DNA from: Wolfiporia cocos
Taxonomy: Eukaryota > Basidiomycota > Agaricomycetes > Polyporales > Phaeolaceae
Direction: 5' to 3'
NCBI GenBank assembly: GCA_029448655.1
Contig: JACCLO010000008.1
Location: 2,852,001-2,916,000, forward strand
Length of the DNA: 64,000 nt
The position numbers and the translations under genes were made by a program. Of this stretch, positions 1 to 11,931 are shown piece after piece. How positions within the stretch are numbered: the stretch's first letter is position 1; each line of letters begins with the position of its first letter. The notes beneath the pieces were generated by a model that did no database searches, had not been told where the DNA came from, and saw only the letters and a program-made list of their open reading frames with translations.

Positions 1-1468
1 AAGCCTTTTTCTTGACAAACGGTTTGTCCCATTTCAAGAATATCTTGTACGTATTTTCATAGTACAAGGCAGCGGACTGCCATTCATCAATGGTCGCTGG
101 TAGCGGCCGAACGCCGATGATGTATCGGGTCATGTGTTCGGGTAACCCTTTCTCGAAGAGGGTTATGAGCAACGCGTTTCCGTCCGCGCTGTATCGATCG
201 TACTGAGCCTTTCCGGCCAAGTTGTTGAACTCGGTGATATAATCATCAATGTCCTTCCTGTCCTGGGTTACGTCCAGGATTTTCTTCCGCGCCTTCTGTA
301 CCTCTTCGATGGCTCCGAAGGCTTTCTGGAAGTCTGCATCAAACTGTGCAAGACTAGGCGGGAAGAATCGTTTCGTCTGGGGGTTCGTATAAACCCGGTG
401 ATAGTTCTGTTTCCATTGGCCCGTTTTCCCCTTGTTCGAAATATAAGAGAGGATAAAGATTACTCTCTGAACGTCGTTCTGAAATGACGTTTCGTACATC
501 GTAAACCAGGAATTGCACTGGTTTATGAAGTTCTGCATGTCGGATCGTTCCCCGTCGAATACGTCTGGGGGATTGATCTTTATCATCGGGGGTCGGTAGT
601 ACGGGTTCGGCGCCAGAGGTTGAGGCTGCGGTGCATTCGGTGGTGGAGGCCCTCCTGGGGGTCCTCCTCCTCCCGGGTATCCTCCACCCGGGTTTCCTGG
701 ATTTCCTCCGGGGTTCCCTGGGTTCCCTCCAGGGTTTCCTCCTCCGGGGTTCGCGGGGGTTCCTCCTCCGAATCTTCCAGGAGGGGGGGCATTCCCTCCT
801 CCGAGTCCGAAGTTTCCTCCCAGTCCTCCTCCGCTTGTACCTGCGGATGTTCGTCCAAATAGGCCTGAAGGCCATGTTCCTGGGTTTGTCGTTCCCATTC
901 CTCCGCTTGGGCTAGTCCAAGACGGATTTCCTCCGCTACCCATTCCGGGTGCGTTCTGTGGGGGGCTTCCAAAGAGGTCTGTTCCTCCAGCCATAGGCCC
1001 AATCCCACTCTGCGCAAAAGCAGATATAAATCCTGGAGGGTCCTGTCCTCCGGTCTGGCTGTTATCTGTTCCTGTAAAGTTTCCAGGATTTCTCCCATCA
1101 TCTCCGATGCGCTCAATTCCTGCCATTCCTGTGGCGCCCGAAGGCTGATTCGTATTTCCATCGGCATCGAAGGTTCTGTTGATGGTTTCGGTTTTGTTCT
1201 CGGTCAACGTCGCGGTTGACATCGGAGGGATTTCTCCGAATCGTTCGAACGCTTCACGCGTTATTTCCCAAGCGGTCGTTCCTGCGGAGGGGTATACTTG
1301 TACCCACTTCGATGCCCTATCTTCTCTTGGAATGACAACAATTCCTCCGCGGTTACGGAAGGCTCCAATGGTGTCAGTCCACTCGTATTGGTTGAGTCTG
1401 TAGACTCCCTGAATGTCCTCGGGCAAGAGTTCAATCAGTCGTGCTGGGAAATCTGGTCCAAATATCAT
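1..1468 (-). CDS. gypsy family B (left copy) Gag, partial, runs off the left edge
   Basis: The Gag start is the ATG at 1468-1466, about 45 nt downstream of the 5' LTR on the minus strand. The frame matches the family B Gag at 61085 over its whole visible length: an N-terminal domain with the motif LPEDIQGVYRLN, a Gly/Asn/Pro-rich linker (about 560-1100) and a retrotransposon gag-like capsid segment with motifs FINQCNSWFTMY and EFNNLAGKAQYDRYSADG. Unlike the right-hand copy it is not interrupted: the GLPEHMTRYIIG segment follows directly at 180-120. Capsid function is inferred from family knowledge. The window ends before the zinc knuckle. Confidence 0.85.
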   Translation of the reverse strand, partial: MIFGPDFPARLIELLPEDIQGVYRLNQYEWTDTIGAFRNRGGIVVIPREDRASKWVQVYPSAGTTAWEITREAFERFGEIPPMSTATLTENKTETINRTFDADGNTNQPSGATGMAGIERIGDDGRNPGNFTGTDNSQTGGQDPPGFISAFAQSGIGPMAGGTDLFGSPPQNAPGMGSGGNPSWTSPSGGMGTTNPGTWPSGLFGRTSAGTSGGGLGGNFGLGGGNAPPPGRFGGGTPANPGGGNPGGNPGNPGGNPGNPGGGYPGGGGPPGGPPPPNAPQPQPLAPNPYYRPPMIKINPPDVFDGERSDMQNFINQCNSWFTMYETSFQNDVQRVIFILSYISNKGKTGQWKQNYHRVYTNPQTKRFFPPSLAQFDADFQKAFGAIEEVQKARKKILDVTQDRKDIDDYITEFNNLAGKAQYDRYSADGNALLITLFEKGLPEHMTRYIIGVRPLPATIDEWQSAALYYENTYKIFLKWDKPFVKKKA

Positions 1469-1502
1469 GTGCCCTTACACCGTGGTAGGTGAGGGTGTGA
1501 TA

Positions 1503-1513
1503 AGCTCGACCTT
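1503..1513 (-). other. self-primer binding site, family B left copy
   Basis: The 11 nt next to the LTR read AAGGTCGAGCT on the minus strand. They are exactly complementary to AGCTCGACCTT inside the LTR (plus positions 1839-1849), just as in the right B copy. This points to Tf1-like self-priming rather than tRNA priming. Confidence 0.7.
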
Positions 1514-1514
1514 C

Positions 1515-2222
1515 TGTTACGGGTCGAATACCCGTTCGTATATTCGAGTCGCGAATATAGATCGTTCTTCTGCACGTGGGCGTATAGCCGTATGCAAGGC
1601 AAATGCTCGTTAGATGCCTTCGGGTCCTAGGTGAAGTTCCTAGGAGATCGTATAATATCCAATACGCGTTAGAGGATATAATCTGTTCAGGTGCGAGTCT
1701 AATAGAATATAAGACTCGCCTAAGTCCGAGAAGTCAGTGTGCACTTCGAGGACTTAGTCGTTCGGTTGCTCGAGCGAGAAATACTGAGCGTAGTTTCCTA
1801 CGTTTGAGAACGAGTATAAGACTTCTTGTTTATACAACAAGGTCGAGCTGAAGAGCCTCGACGGTAAGTACATGAGTTTTTATACTACGTTAGGTTTCAG
1901 GGGTCAAGTCTGTCCCAGATGTCACCGATACTATCTACGCTATAGTCCCTAACGTTTGATAAGTATGGAATGATATATCTGAGACGATAGATAGGAATGA
2001 TGGCGGTTGAACGCCATCTATCAGCTAATAAACGATGAACATGAAACGGTGGCAGAGTTGGATCTGCCAAAGATGAAATGGGTCTCGTAGACTAGTACAA
2101 CTGGGGATGCGCCCAGTAAGATCACGAGTAGCCAGGGGGGTTGGTTGCGCAACAAGTCCCTGTATCGTATTTGCCCTGTGGCGAGTTCTGCCGATATTTG
2201 AAAAATCAAAATAACCGTAACA
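1515..2222 (-). mobile_element. 5' LTR of gypsy family B (left copy)
   Basis: This 708-bp LTR reads TGTTACGG...CCGTAACA on the minus strand and has the same length as the right copy at 60331-61038. Gag follows on its left, so it is the 5' LTR of an element whose body continues beyond position 1. It abuts the truncated leader of element A1 at 2223, so B most likely inserted into A1. The expected duplication, caaag at 2223-2227, cannot be checked because the other end is outside the window. Confidence 0.9.
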
Positions 2223-2930
2223 CAAAGTGCATTGTTTCTTCGCCCTCGAGTTGACTTCGGTTGATTCGGGTGTTAAACTCTTATCCTCCCGTATCCCAGG
2301 GACAAAGGAACAGGGTTCTGGGGGAATACACTTGTGAACAGCGTGTAGGGGACCACTCCTACCGTTGCTTCTAAGCTACTGGGCCACCGTCGTGCAACGC
2401 GGCGTAAAGGCTTTGGGTTACATCCCCACCGTAGTAATTGTGCACCCGACGCGTAATAATCAAAGGCGTTAAGGGGCCCTACGGCAGTTTACAGAGGCAC
2501 TGGGCACCTACTTACGCGCATTACCGCGCCACTATACGGGCATTACCGCCCCCCCGTTACTATAACAACCCAGCGCCCCACCAGGCGGCTGAAGGAGCGC
2601 GACATAGCTCACACATACGGCCACTTGGCCTAATACGATAGTTTTAGACCCTCCATCACAAGGGTTTAGATCCCGTGCCCCCGGTATCCCGAATTAGCTT
2701 CGGGGCTGGACAAGGTTTCGGAGGCAGGAATTTCTAGCCGGCTGAGGGAAGAAAACCCCTCGGCGTTTCTTGGCACATCTCCGAAAAGAGGTGGTTCCTG
2801 AAAAGAGTGGACACCGACTGTTTCTAGTTACCACCCCGATCGCAGCTATAGACTGATCCACAGTGGGCGGGTAGCGCAGTCAAACGTCGCGACTCTTCAT
2901 TCCATACATACACTCTTCTCGTACGATACA
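2223..2930 (+). other. leader (5' untranslated region) of element A1
   Basis: This segment resembles the A2 leader (17484-18254), including the block around 2680-2710 with inverted arms CCCGAA and TTCGGG that could form a short hairpin in both copies. No coding potential is evident. A packaging or dimerisation role for the hairpin is a guess. Confidence 0.6.
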
Positions 2931-4289
2931 ATGGCCGCTCAACACGACATCGACTACATCCGCGCCCCCCGGCCCGCGCGCAACCGTCCGACGCACCGAC
3001 CCCGGCTAGCGTCCCGATCGACCCGTTTCGCCCAGGGCAGTGGGTGAATTACCAGATGCATGGTCTTCCGGAAGATTTCGGCCTTCTGTCGGTGGCAGAC
3101 AGCATACATGCCCCCCAGAACGTCGAAGTCGCCCCGGTGCACACCGAGACAATTGGGGAACACTGTCCGGCCCGCTCACTAGTCCTTGGCGGATCGGTAG
3201 AGGACCAAGGCCCGGGTTTGGAAAGGCTGGATCAGGCATTCCACCTGGCAAGGGAGCAGTCCAACACAATTCGCGGGGGCAGTCAACTGGGTCACATCGA
3301 CTCACCCCTCGCAGTACAGTGGGCTTTCCCGCCCAACCCAACCTCGGCAGACTTTGGTTTTCGGTGTCAAACGGTAGCAGCGACAATGGTTCAAACCGGT
3401 GTGTGGAACGCCGACATGGGAGCGAGATTCCTGCGGGAGGCACAACGCCTCCAGGCAGATGCACTTGCGGCAGGAGATGCGGCTTCGTTACACAGCCAGC
3501 GCTCCGCACCACGTCGGTCAGTACCATCGGTTCCAGAAGAACGCTTCCGGCCGGTTGAAAACTGGGTGAGGTCCGTTCACATGGGATCTCCCCCTCCGGT
3601 GAATTCGGCTACCCGGCCAGCATCGAACGGCTCTCGGCAGACGAACCCATTCCTGCCCGGCTACACCCCCCCGGTACTCACAGCTCAGGTCCCTTTTTCG
3701 GTTATGGCAGCACAGCCCCCGGTACGACCTTCGGTAGCACCACGGACGGCGCATGTGAACACCTGGAGAGCCGCGCCTCTCCCGGGAACGTGTGCGTCCA
3801 TGTGGCGGCCCGAGAAACCGGCAAGCTCGCAATGGGATGCTTACACAATGCTCCCAGAGCCGCAGCCCGACCCCCGGTACAAGTCTAAGGTGCGTGAACC
3901 CGAACCCTTCACCGGCGAGAACTTCATCGCCTGGGTAATGCGCCTAAAACTGTACATCGACGACAACCGGCCGCTGCTCTTCACAGACAGCAAGAAGATT
4001 GGCACGGCCATCTCGTTGATACGGGGACCAAAGGTGGATTCATGGGTAACGGCCTTCACGCGGGAGCACTACCGTGACGGACAATGGCACCTGAGCTGGT
4101 TACGGTTCATCTGGGAACTCCACCAGAAGTTCGACGACCCCGACTTGGAAAAGAAGTCGGCGGTCGCAGCCGAAAAACTCAGCATGGCCATCGGTAAGGG
4201 TGAGGAGTACTTCCAAGAGCTGGAAAGACTTCTTTCGGAGGCAAAATACGACAAGGAGAACCAGATCGTTCATCGCTGGGTCACCGCCG
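2931..4289 (+). pseudogene. A1 Gag, N-terminal part, frameshifted and interrupted
   Basis: ATG at 2931 opens with MAAQ, like A2 Gag, but in a different frame from the rest. The frame that matches A2 (motifs IDPFRPGQW, HGLPEDF, YKSKVREPEPFTG) takes over before about 3000, so a small indel has broken the start. The frame then runs to 4289, where the NL1 element interrupts it after the codons for WVTA. The stop at 4370-4372 belongs to the inserted LTR. Capsid function is inferred from the position in the element and from similarity to A2. Confidence 0.85.
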
Positions 4290-4868
4290 TGTCACAGAAT
4301 ATCCAGGGGGATATAGTAACAACCCTCGCTATAGGTTATACGGGCGGCGCTAGGCGTACGCCGCTCCTCTGAGCCTCAGCCACCTCTCTGTGCGTCTCTT
4401 TAGCTTGTTGGTCACCTGACTGTTAGGTTAGCGCTGTAGGGTAGCGCGCGCCTCATCACACTCACGTTACACGTCACACATTGTATCACATGTCTCGCTT
4501 ACGTACTTACTTACCTCAGCTGTTAGGGCGGTGCTGCGCACAGGCCAGCACTTAAGGGTAGACACTTAGCGTACCGTTCTTGCATGTATATAAGATACGA
4601 CAGGAATGGGGCTTACTCCCCATCCTTAAGATTCTCGACGTTTGGGCCTCTGGCTCCTCTCTCACATGTGCGCCGTGCAACTCGCCTTAGGGCGTCCTCT
4701 ACTGCTTGACTGGTAGCGACTCGACAATGCAAGTATCCTGTACGACGACTTCCTTAATTCCGAGGGAATGCCTCTACATTAGTCGTTGCTCGTCGCCGTC
4801 TCGTCGCAAGACCTTGGGGTTTATCCCCTGCCTATAGCAGGTCGCACAGCCTGTGTAAGTCTGTGTCA
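4290..4868 (+). repeat. NL1 5' LTR
   Basis: The LTR carries TATATAAG at 4587-4594. Thirty-five nt downstream of the TATA start lies ATCCTTAAGATT (4622-4633), the predicted RNA 5' end and self-primer. A short inverted repeat (ATGGGG/CCCCAT) sits between TATA and primer. Confidence 0.9.
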
Positions 4869-4869
4869 T

Positions 4870-4881
4870 AATCTTAAGGAT
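4870..4881 (+). other. NL1 self-primer binding site
   Basis: AATCTTAAGGAT lies one base after the 5' LTR and is perfectly complementary to 4622-4633 within the LTR. I did not match it to any tRNA 3' end. Confidence 0.75.
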
Positions 4882-5660
4882 ATCTTACCTCCCCCCGTGC
4901 GTCCCCGCGCATGGGCCGAGGGTTCTCTACCTATAGGTCGCCATGGCAACGCGGCGGGGCAGCCTCTGGTAGAAGCACCAGAGGTCCGTACTCTTACGAG
5001 CCCCCACGAAGCGTTAACCCAGGCAAAGCGGCCATAGGGAATGAGAAAGTAAGTCCGCCCCCCACCGAACACTGGGTAGCCGGGTCGAACGTCCATAAGC
5101 CGCGCTTGAGGGCCCGCCGCCATTCGCCTGACAAGGCAATGTGCGTGTGGAGGTCTAGTGCTGGACGTCCATTACCCTGGGCGGCAGGAGCCAAGCACCG
5201 AATCTTTGACTAGTGGGTATGCGAAGGAACCCGCAAGGGTCTCCAACCCCACACCGACAGTCACGAAGGTTAGACAGCAACAACTACAACCGACTACCAT
5301 ACTCGACAGCGCAAACCGCATACCCCGAGGTCGGCGCGTCACGCTCAGCCACGTCGGCGTCAGTCCTAGGAGCGGAATGACTTGACCATTACCCAACTCC
5401 GATGGGCCCGCTCACCTCTGACGAGCCTCATACGCTCACGTCGCGGGATGTAAGGAACAGGGAATGCCGCTATCGCACCCCAATGTCTCCTGAAGGCGCG
5501 CGTTCTTCACTCCTCCACCGGCGGACGGTCCGTGCACATGGACGCTCCCTATCCTACGTCGTAAGGAATAGGCCGTGTGTTAAACAAGCAACCAAGGATG
5601 CGAGGGTCGTAGGATATAAGGTAGAACGTTAGGGACAACGTTTTTCGAGAGGGGGGGTAA
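4882..5660 (+). other. NL1 interior, apparently non-coding
   Basis: Only short unrelated ORFs occur here. A block shared with NL2 (about 4888-5010, with ACCTCCCCCC and GGGCCGAGGGTT) looks like a conserved leader rather than protein, because the NL1 and NL2 reading frames diverge after a few codons. The purine tract at 5647-5657 ends the interior. Confidence 0.7.
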
Positions 5661-6239
5661 TGTCACAGAATATCCAGGGGGATATAGTAACAACCCTCGC
5701 TATAGGTTATACGGGCGGCGCTAGGCGTACGCCGCTCCTCTGAGCCTCAGCCACCTCTCTGTGCGTCTCTTTAGCTTGTTGGTCACCTGACTGTTAGGTT
5801 AGCGCTGTAGGGTAGCGCGCGCCTCATCACACTCACGTTACACGTCACACATTGTATCACATGTCTCGCTTACGTACTTACTTACCTCAGCTGTTAGGGC
5901 GGTGCTGCGCACAGGCCAGCACTTAAGGGTAGACACTTAGCGTACCGTTCTTGCATGTATATAAGATACGACAGGAATGGGGCTTACTCCCCATCCTTAA
6001 GATTCTCGACGTTTGGGCCTCTGGCTCCTCTCTCACATGTGCGCCGTGCAACTCGCCTTAGGGCGTCCTCTACTGCTTGACTGGTAGCGACTCGACAATG
6101 CAAGTATCCTGTACGACGACTTCCTTAATTCCGAGGGAATGCCTCTACATTAGTCGTTGCTCGTCGCCGTCTCGTCGCAAGACCTTGGGGTTTATCCCCT
6201 GCCTATAGCAGGTCGCACAGCCTGTGTAAGTCTGTGTCA
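5661..6239 (+). repeat. NL1 3' LTR
   Basis: Equal in length to the 5' LTR and apparently identical. The last codons of this LTR happen to read in frame into A1 gag, which creates an apparent start at 6157 that is not a real gene start. Confidence 0.9.
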
Positions 6240-6244
6240 CGCCG

Positions 6245-9200
6245 CCATCCCGAAAGAAATTTATTCAGCAGTACACTCCGCCTTCGTCGCCACCACAGTA
6301 AACGACAAATCGCAACGCGGATACAACGTCCAGATCCCCGAGGACTACGAATCCTGGAAACAGGCCATCCTCCGGACGGACAACGCGATGCGACGTCTCC
6401 GCGACGAAGAGAAGCTGCGCCACGGTCGTGACACGGGTAAGGGCGTTGCCGACAAAGGGAAAGGTCGGGCGACAACATCGTCATCGGGAACCACGCGGTC
6501 TGAGCCCACCGCAGAAGAACGGGCCAATTTGCTCAAGAGGAAGTGCCACTCTTGCAGCAAAACACAAGCAGAGGCACCAGGGAAGGGCTGCAACAAGCCC
6601 GTCTGGCACCAACCCAACTGGAAGCCCCGAGCAGCTACCAGTGGAGGGAACACCGGTGCCGGACCCTCACAACCGGCGCGCACCCGCCAGGCCGTCGAAG
6701 GCCCACCCGCAGAAAAAGTCCTTGGGGAAGTATCCCAGGAGGACTTCGTGCGAATGGTGGCCGCCTGGGCCAAGGAAAATCCGGAGGCTGCGAAGGAAGC
6801 CGGATTCACTCAGGTACGTCCCCTCTCTAATAATAAATTTTCAGTTCTGGAGATCGAGGAACCAGTAAATGTCTCTATCTCCGAATCTGCCTCGGAGGGT
6901 AACGAACCGGTGGATGGACTATATGGGCTAGGAACCGGGGCCCCGATATTTGATTACGTATCTGTACCACGTTCTGTAGACCTGGCGCCTGGTGACGACG
7001 ACGGAGCTTCAACATGCTCCGACGATTTGTTTGTAACAGCCTCAGAGGAGCCTCCCACCGGAGCTTGGCGGGAGGATAAAACCGTGCTTAATTCCTCTAC
7101 TATTAATATAAACTATGTGCCAATGGACGTAGACCCGGTTGTAGACTCAGATGTGCAAATGGCAGACGCATCTAAGCCTACAGTCCAGAAAAAGACGGAA
7201 AAGAAAATGCGGCGTCGACGAGCCAAGAAGAAGGCTGTCACGCTCGACATATACTTAGACCACCCGCGGGCAATTCCCCCTGAGCGCAAAAGTGAAGGAG
7301 CCGCAGGTTACGATCTTCACTCCACGGAGGAAGTCGTTATACCAAACGGGAAACGTATCGCCGTGGATACAGGCATAATGATCCGAATGCCACCCGGTGT
7401 ATATGGCCGCATAGCTCCACGATCCGGACTCGCCTTGAAGGGAGTCGACGTGGAGGCCGGGGTAGTCGACGAAGACTACACCGGTCAGTTAAAAGTCATA
7501 CTGAATAATCAGACTGGAACAGATTATCAGGTCGAGTATGGGGACAGAATCGCCCAGTTCATACTCGAATGCAACATGACACCAGACACGCGCATAGTAA
7601 AGAGCATCAGGGAAACCAGACGCGGAACACAGGGGTTCGGCTCTACTGGTGAGAAACTCAGAGGGAATGTAGTGGTAATCCAGACGGGAAAACGGGGAAG
7701 GCAGATCGAAGTACCGATCACCCTCCACCGCCCTGACGGACGCGCCCTCTTCACAAAGGCACTGATAGACTCCGGTTCAACGGGATCGGTCATCAGTCGT
7801 GCCTACGTGAAGGAACACAAACTCGAGCAACTCCCACTAGACCGGCCCGTCAAACTGTACAACGCTGACGGAAGTACCAATGCTGCGGGCAAGATGACGC
7901 ACTATGTCGAACTCCAGATGCAGATCGACACGCATTTGGAAACGCGCAAGTTCCACGTCACCGAGCTGAGCTCGGCCGACATATTCCTCGGCTTTGATTG
8001 GTTGGAAGACCACAACCCCACCATCGACTGGAAGAAACGCCGAATCACCTTCACCTGCGACTGTGAACACGAGCAGATCGAGGACGGTGACCATATTTAT
8101 TACATCTTCGCTGACGCATGGATACGTAATAGGGAAGAGTGCCGGGCCGACATCGCTGAGCGAGTCCGCGCGACGAAGGCAACCGAGATCGCCATCGCCA
8201 CCGGCAAAACCACGGAAGCCAAGACTTTCGAGGAAGTAGTCCCCGAGTACTTACACGAATTCGAAGACATGTTTAAGGAAACGGAATTCGACCTACTCCC
8301 CGAAAGACGACCGTGGGACCACGCCATAGAACTCCTACCGAACTCCGAACCCTACGCCGGCAAGATCTATGCCCTATCGCCCCGAGAACAAGAGGTGCTA
8401 GACAACTTCTTAGAAGAACAGTTACGGACCGGACGTATTCGACCATCCAAGTCACCGTGGGGGGCACCATTCTTCTTCGTCAAGAAGAAGGATGGGAAAC
8501 TGAGACCCATTCAGGACTACCGGAAGTTGAACCAGATGACCAAGAAGAACCGGTACCCGCTCCCTCTAATCACGGAGCTGCTCAACAAGCTGAAACGAGC
8601 TAAGTACTTCTCTAAATTGGACATTCGTTGGGGATACACGAACGTCAGAATCAAGGAAGGCGACGAAGAAAAAGCCGCCTTCATCACTAATAGGGGATTG
8701 TACGAACCCTTAGTGATGTTCTTCGGAATGTGCAACGCACCGGGCACGTTCCAGACCTTGATGAACGACATCTTCCGAGACCTGATAATGACTGGAAAGG
8801 TCATTGTATATCTAGATGACATACTTGTTTTCACGGAGACCGAGGCAGAACATAAAGAGATCCTGCGCAAGGTTCTGCTCGTTCTCCGTCAAAATAAGTT
8901 AACCTGTAAACCAGAGAAATGCGAGTTTATGAAGTCGGAAGTAGAATACTTAGGGCATATAATCTCTCACGGGGAAATCCGTATGGATCCCGCGAAGGTG
9001 GCGGCAGTGGCTGAATGGCCCGCACCTCGGAACAAGAAAGAAGTGCAATCCTTCATCGGATTTGCAAACTTCTACCGGAGATTTATACCTAAGTTTTCCA
9101 CGGTAGCACGCCCACTGATAAACCTAACCAAGGACACGCCTTGGCAGTGGGGTATGGCGGAACAAGAGTGTTTCGATAAATTAAAAAGAATATTTATCGA

Positions 9201-11598
9201 AGCACCCGTGTTAGGGATACCAAACGACGACGACCCTTTCCGCATCGAGGCAGATTCTTCGGACTTCGCTACTGGAGCCTGCCTCATGCAGAAACAGGAC
9301 GGTGTCTGGAAACCCATCGCCTACCAGAGTAAGACGATGCTACCGGCAGAACGGAACTACGAAATCTACGACAGGGAACTCCTCACCATCATGCGCGCAC
9401 TCGATGAATGGCGGCATTTCGTAATGGGTGGCAAACACCCTGTAGAGGTACTAACGGACCATAAGAACCTAGAGTATTTTAAGACCCCGCAGAAAATTAA
9501 TCCGCGACAGGCCCGGTGGATGACGGAACTCGCCGAGTATGACCTACAACTCGTGCACATCCCCGGCAAGACCAATGGAAGGGCCGATGGGCTTTCCCGA
9601 AGAAGTGATCACAGCAACGACAAGGATCACCTCGAAGGGCAAGTCGTCCTGAAGCCACACCTCTTCGTCCAAGATAGCGCAGAAAGGCTGCAATCCTCAT
9701 TCTATACTATAGTCAAGGGTATCACCCACAACGAAGTAAAAGAGAGGGTCAAAGCGGAAGCCGCTCTCTACGATGGAAAGGAAGGAGTAGAAGTAGGGGA
9801 AACAACCGAGGACGGTCTGCGATATAGGAGGGGGAGGTTAATTATCCCTCGGGACGAAGAATTAATCGGAAAAATCATTTCTTCGTTCCACGACACCGTC
9901 TCAGCGGGACACCCTGGCACCGAAAACACGTACACTGCCATACACCGACACTACTGGTGGCCAAAGATGCGCTCAGACATCCGCCAGTACGTCAAGGCTT
10001 GTATCAAGTGCCAGGCCGCTAAGCCGGACCGATCCAAACGCGCGGCTCCACTCAACCCGAACCCGACTCCAGCACACAACTGGGAGAACATTTCCGTTGA
10101 TATGATCACGGGACTCCCCACTTCCAAGGGTCGCGACGCAATCATTGTAGTAGTAGATATGAAGTCAAAGGACTATATAGCTGTACCAACAACAACGAAA
10201 CTATCGGCCGAAGGATGGGCCAACATATTTATAGACAAAGTATATACACAACACGGACTACCAAAGAAAGTATTTAGCGACAGAGGACCGCAATTTGTAG
10301 CAGAATTCATAAAGGACGTATACCGTAGATTAGGCATACAGGGAAACCCGAGTACCGCGTTCCACCCACAGACAGACGGGCAGACGGAACGTATGAACCA
10401 GGAACTCGAGGTCTACCTTAGATTATTTATTAACGACACTCATACTAACTGGCCGGACTTACTCCCGCTGGCAAGCTTCGCGTACAAGACACACGTACAC
10501 AGTAGCACGGGATATAGTCCCTTTTACCTTACGCACGGATACCACCCCTTCACAGGTGTAGAGGCGCCGGAACAGGAAGAGGGGGTAGCACGGGATTGGG
10601 TCGAACACATGCACACCATATCCAAACTCGCTTCACAGAACCTGGAGAAAGCTAAACTACGCATGAAAGAGTACTACGATAGAAAACGGGCATCGCCACT
10701 ATCGTACTCTGAAGGCGACTTGGTTTGGGTCGACGGCCGTAACATAAACATGGGCCACCCAACCAAGAAGCTTGACTCCAAGCGGTTTGGACCGTACAAG
10801 GTCACGAAGAAGGTCGGACATGGAGCATACGAACTAGACCTCCCCGCAGACATGCGCGGAATATATCCAGTTTTCAACGAGGTCTTGCTCCTATCATACA
10901 CACCGCCCGCCTTCCCCAACCAGGACCACAGTAAACTGACGGAAAGAAATGACATTCGCAGGCCTCTCCGGATCCTCGAATCCAGAGAAGACCGAGGGCG
11001 AGTCGAGCTAGAAGTCGAATGGTCTGACGGGACTAAAACATGGGAACGAAAGCGTGGATTGAACCATTACCAAGAGCTAGTCACAAAGTTCTTCGAAGCT
11101 AGACCATCCGCCCCAGGTAACCAGTGGAAAAACCGAAACACTGGCTGGGATCACTCTAAAACCAGTTGGGACCCAGAGTGGGAGGACTTTGAACGAAAAG
11201 CTCAGGAAATGGGACTTAGGGAGAACCCGAAGGAGTTCATCATATACGACGACATAGACAACACGCTTCTAATCAAAGGCAGCATACCATTCTATGCCTA
11301 CGAAAAGAAGCTTGTCGCTCGTAACTTCTGGTTCTGCGATCCACGAACACGGGTTATGCAATACGGAATACGCGTTGGACAGCCGATAGAATCCACTATA
11401 CCTGAATCAAAAGGATATTGGATCTACCCGGTTCTAAACACCCTCCAACTGGCGCACCCACATATATGCACCAAAACCGTAGACCACCCGTGCCATGTTG
11501 ACCAAACTATGTACAAAGTGATTGCTGGGCGTGGGGACACGCAGCTAGAAGAGGGGGTACTGTCACAAGCCGATTTTCTCCAACTAGCTTGCGACTAG
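6245..11598 (+). pseudogene. A1 Gag C-terminus plus Pol (dUTPase, PR, RT, RH, IN, chromodomain)
   Basis: The frame is open from the NL1 junction to the stop at 11598, but it is cut off from its own start, so the locus is scored as broken. It contains the atypical Cys/His motif CHSCSKTQ (about 6550) with pattern CX2CX11CX5H, then a complete dUTPase domain (about 7237-7650; GAAGYDL, APRSGLALKG, YGDRIAQF, GFGSTG) and an aspartic protease (LIDSGSTGS, about 7764). RT has YLDD near 8809, followed by RNase H and an integrase with a zinc motif ending CIKCQ and D-D-E core motifs VVVDMKS, FSDRGPQF and TERMNQE. A chromodomain-like segment (VEWSDGTKTWERKRGL) and an unknown tail follow. The last codons lie inside the 3' LTR. 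Confidence 0.93.
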
Positions 11599-11931
11599 AG
11601 ACAACCCTTATCTTATCTAAGCGCCCGCCTATGCATCACGTGCAAGGACCCCGAACACCCCACACGTGCTTACACAGACCCCGGACACCCTTGATATGGC
11701 TCTACACCTACGATAGGGTTTACCATACTCTAAACGGTCTATCAGCTTACATAATACTGTATAGTAGCCAAACATGTACAAACAGCCTACGAGCATATAT
11801 ACCAGCCAGACGAGCAGGGAGCACCCCAGACTCGTCTTGGCCTTTGTTGCCTTGAGTAGCCTCAGACTAGGAATACGCTTTCACGCGAATAATATTCCCC
11901 TGAGTAGTTGCTTGAGAATACGCTTGTGTCA
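11561..11931 (+). repeat. 3' LTR of element A1
   Basis: This 371-bp LTR reads TGTCACAAGCC...TTGTGTCA and is preceded by a purine tract (11548-11557). The Pol stop codon lies within it. It differs from the A2 LTRs at many positions, so A1 and A2 are distinct source copies rather than a recent duplication. Confidence 0.9.

Larger units (their letters stand above)
4290..6239 (+). mobile_element. short non-autonomous LTR retrotransposon NL1 (TRIM-like)
   Basis: Two 579-bp LTRs (4290-4868 and 5661-6239) that look identical flank a 792-bp interior. The 5-bp duplication cgccg is at 4285-4289 and 6240-6244; removing the element restores the A1 gag frame as in A2. A purine tract (5647-5657) precedes the 3' LTR, and a 12-nt self-primer site follows the 5' LTR. 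The interior has no ORF resembling gag or pol, so movement must depend on another element. The TGTCAC...GTGTCA ends and GA-G-rich purine tract resemble family A, a candidate helper (inference). Identical LTRs imply a recent insertion. Confidence 0.93.
2223..11931 (+). mobile_element. gypsy family A element, copy A1 (5' LTR outside window)
   Basis: The region aligns along its length with the complete element A2 at 17111-25324: leader from 2223, gag, dUTPase, protease, RT, RNase H, integrase, chromodomain and 3' LTR at 11561-11931. The first roughly 60 nt of leader and the 5' LTR are missing because a family B LTR abuts at 2222, so they probably lie left of the window. It is broken twice: a frameshift near the Gag N-terminus and the NL1 insertion at 4290-6239. 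The predicted right duplication ctttc (11932-11936) cannot be verified here. Confidence 0.9.

Noticed and set aside
6157..6239. Apparent N-terminus of A1 Pol, and the near-identical frame at 4786
   Set aside because: Both read the NL1 LTR; the similarity is just the LTR repeat, and gag codons resume only at 6245.
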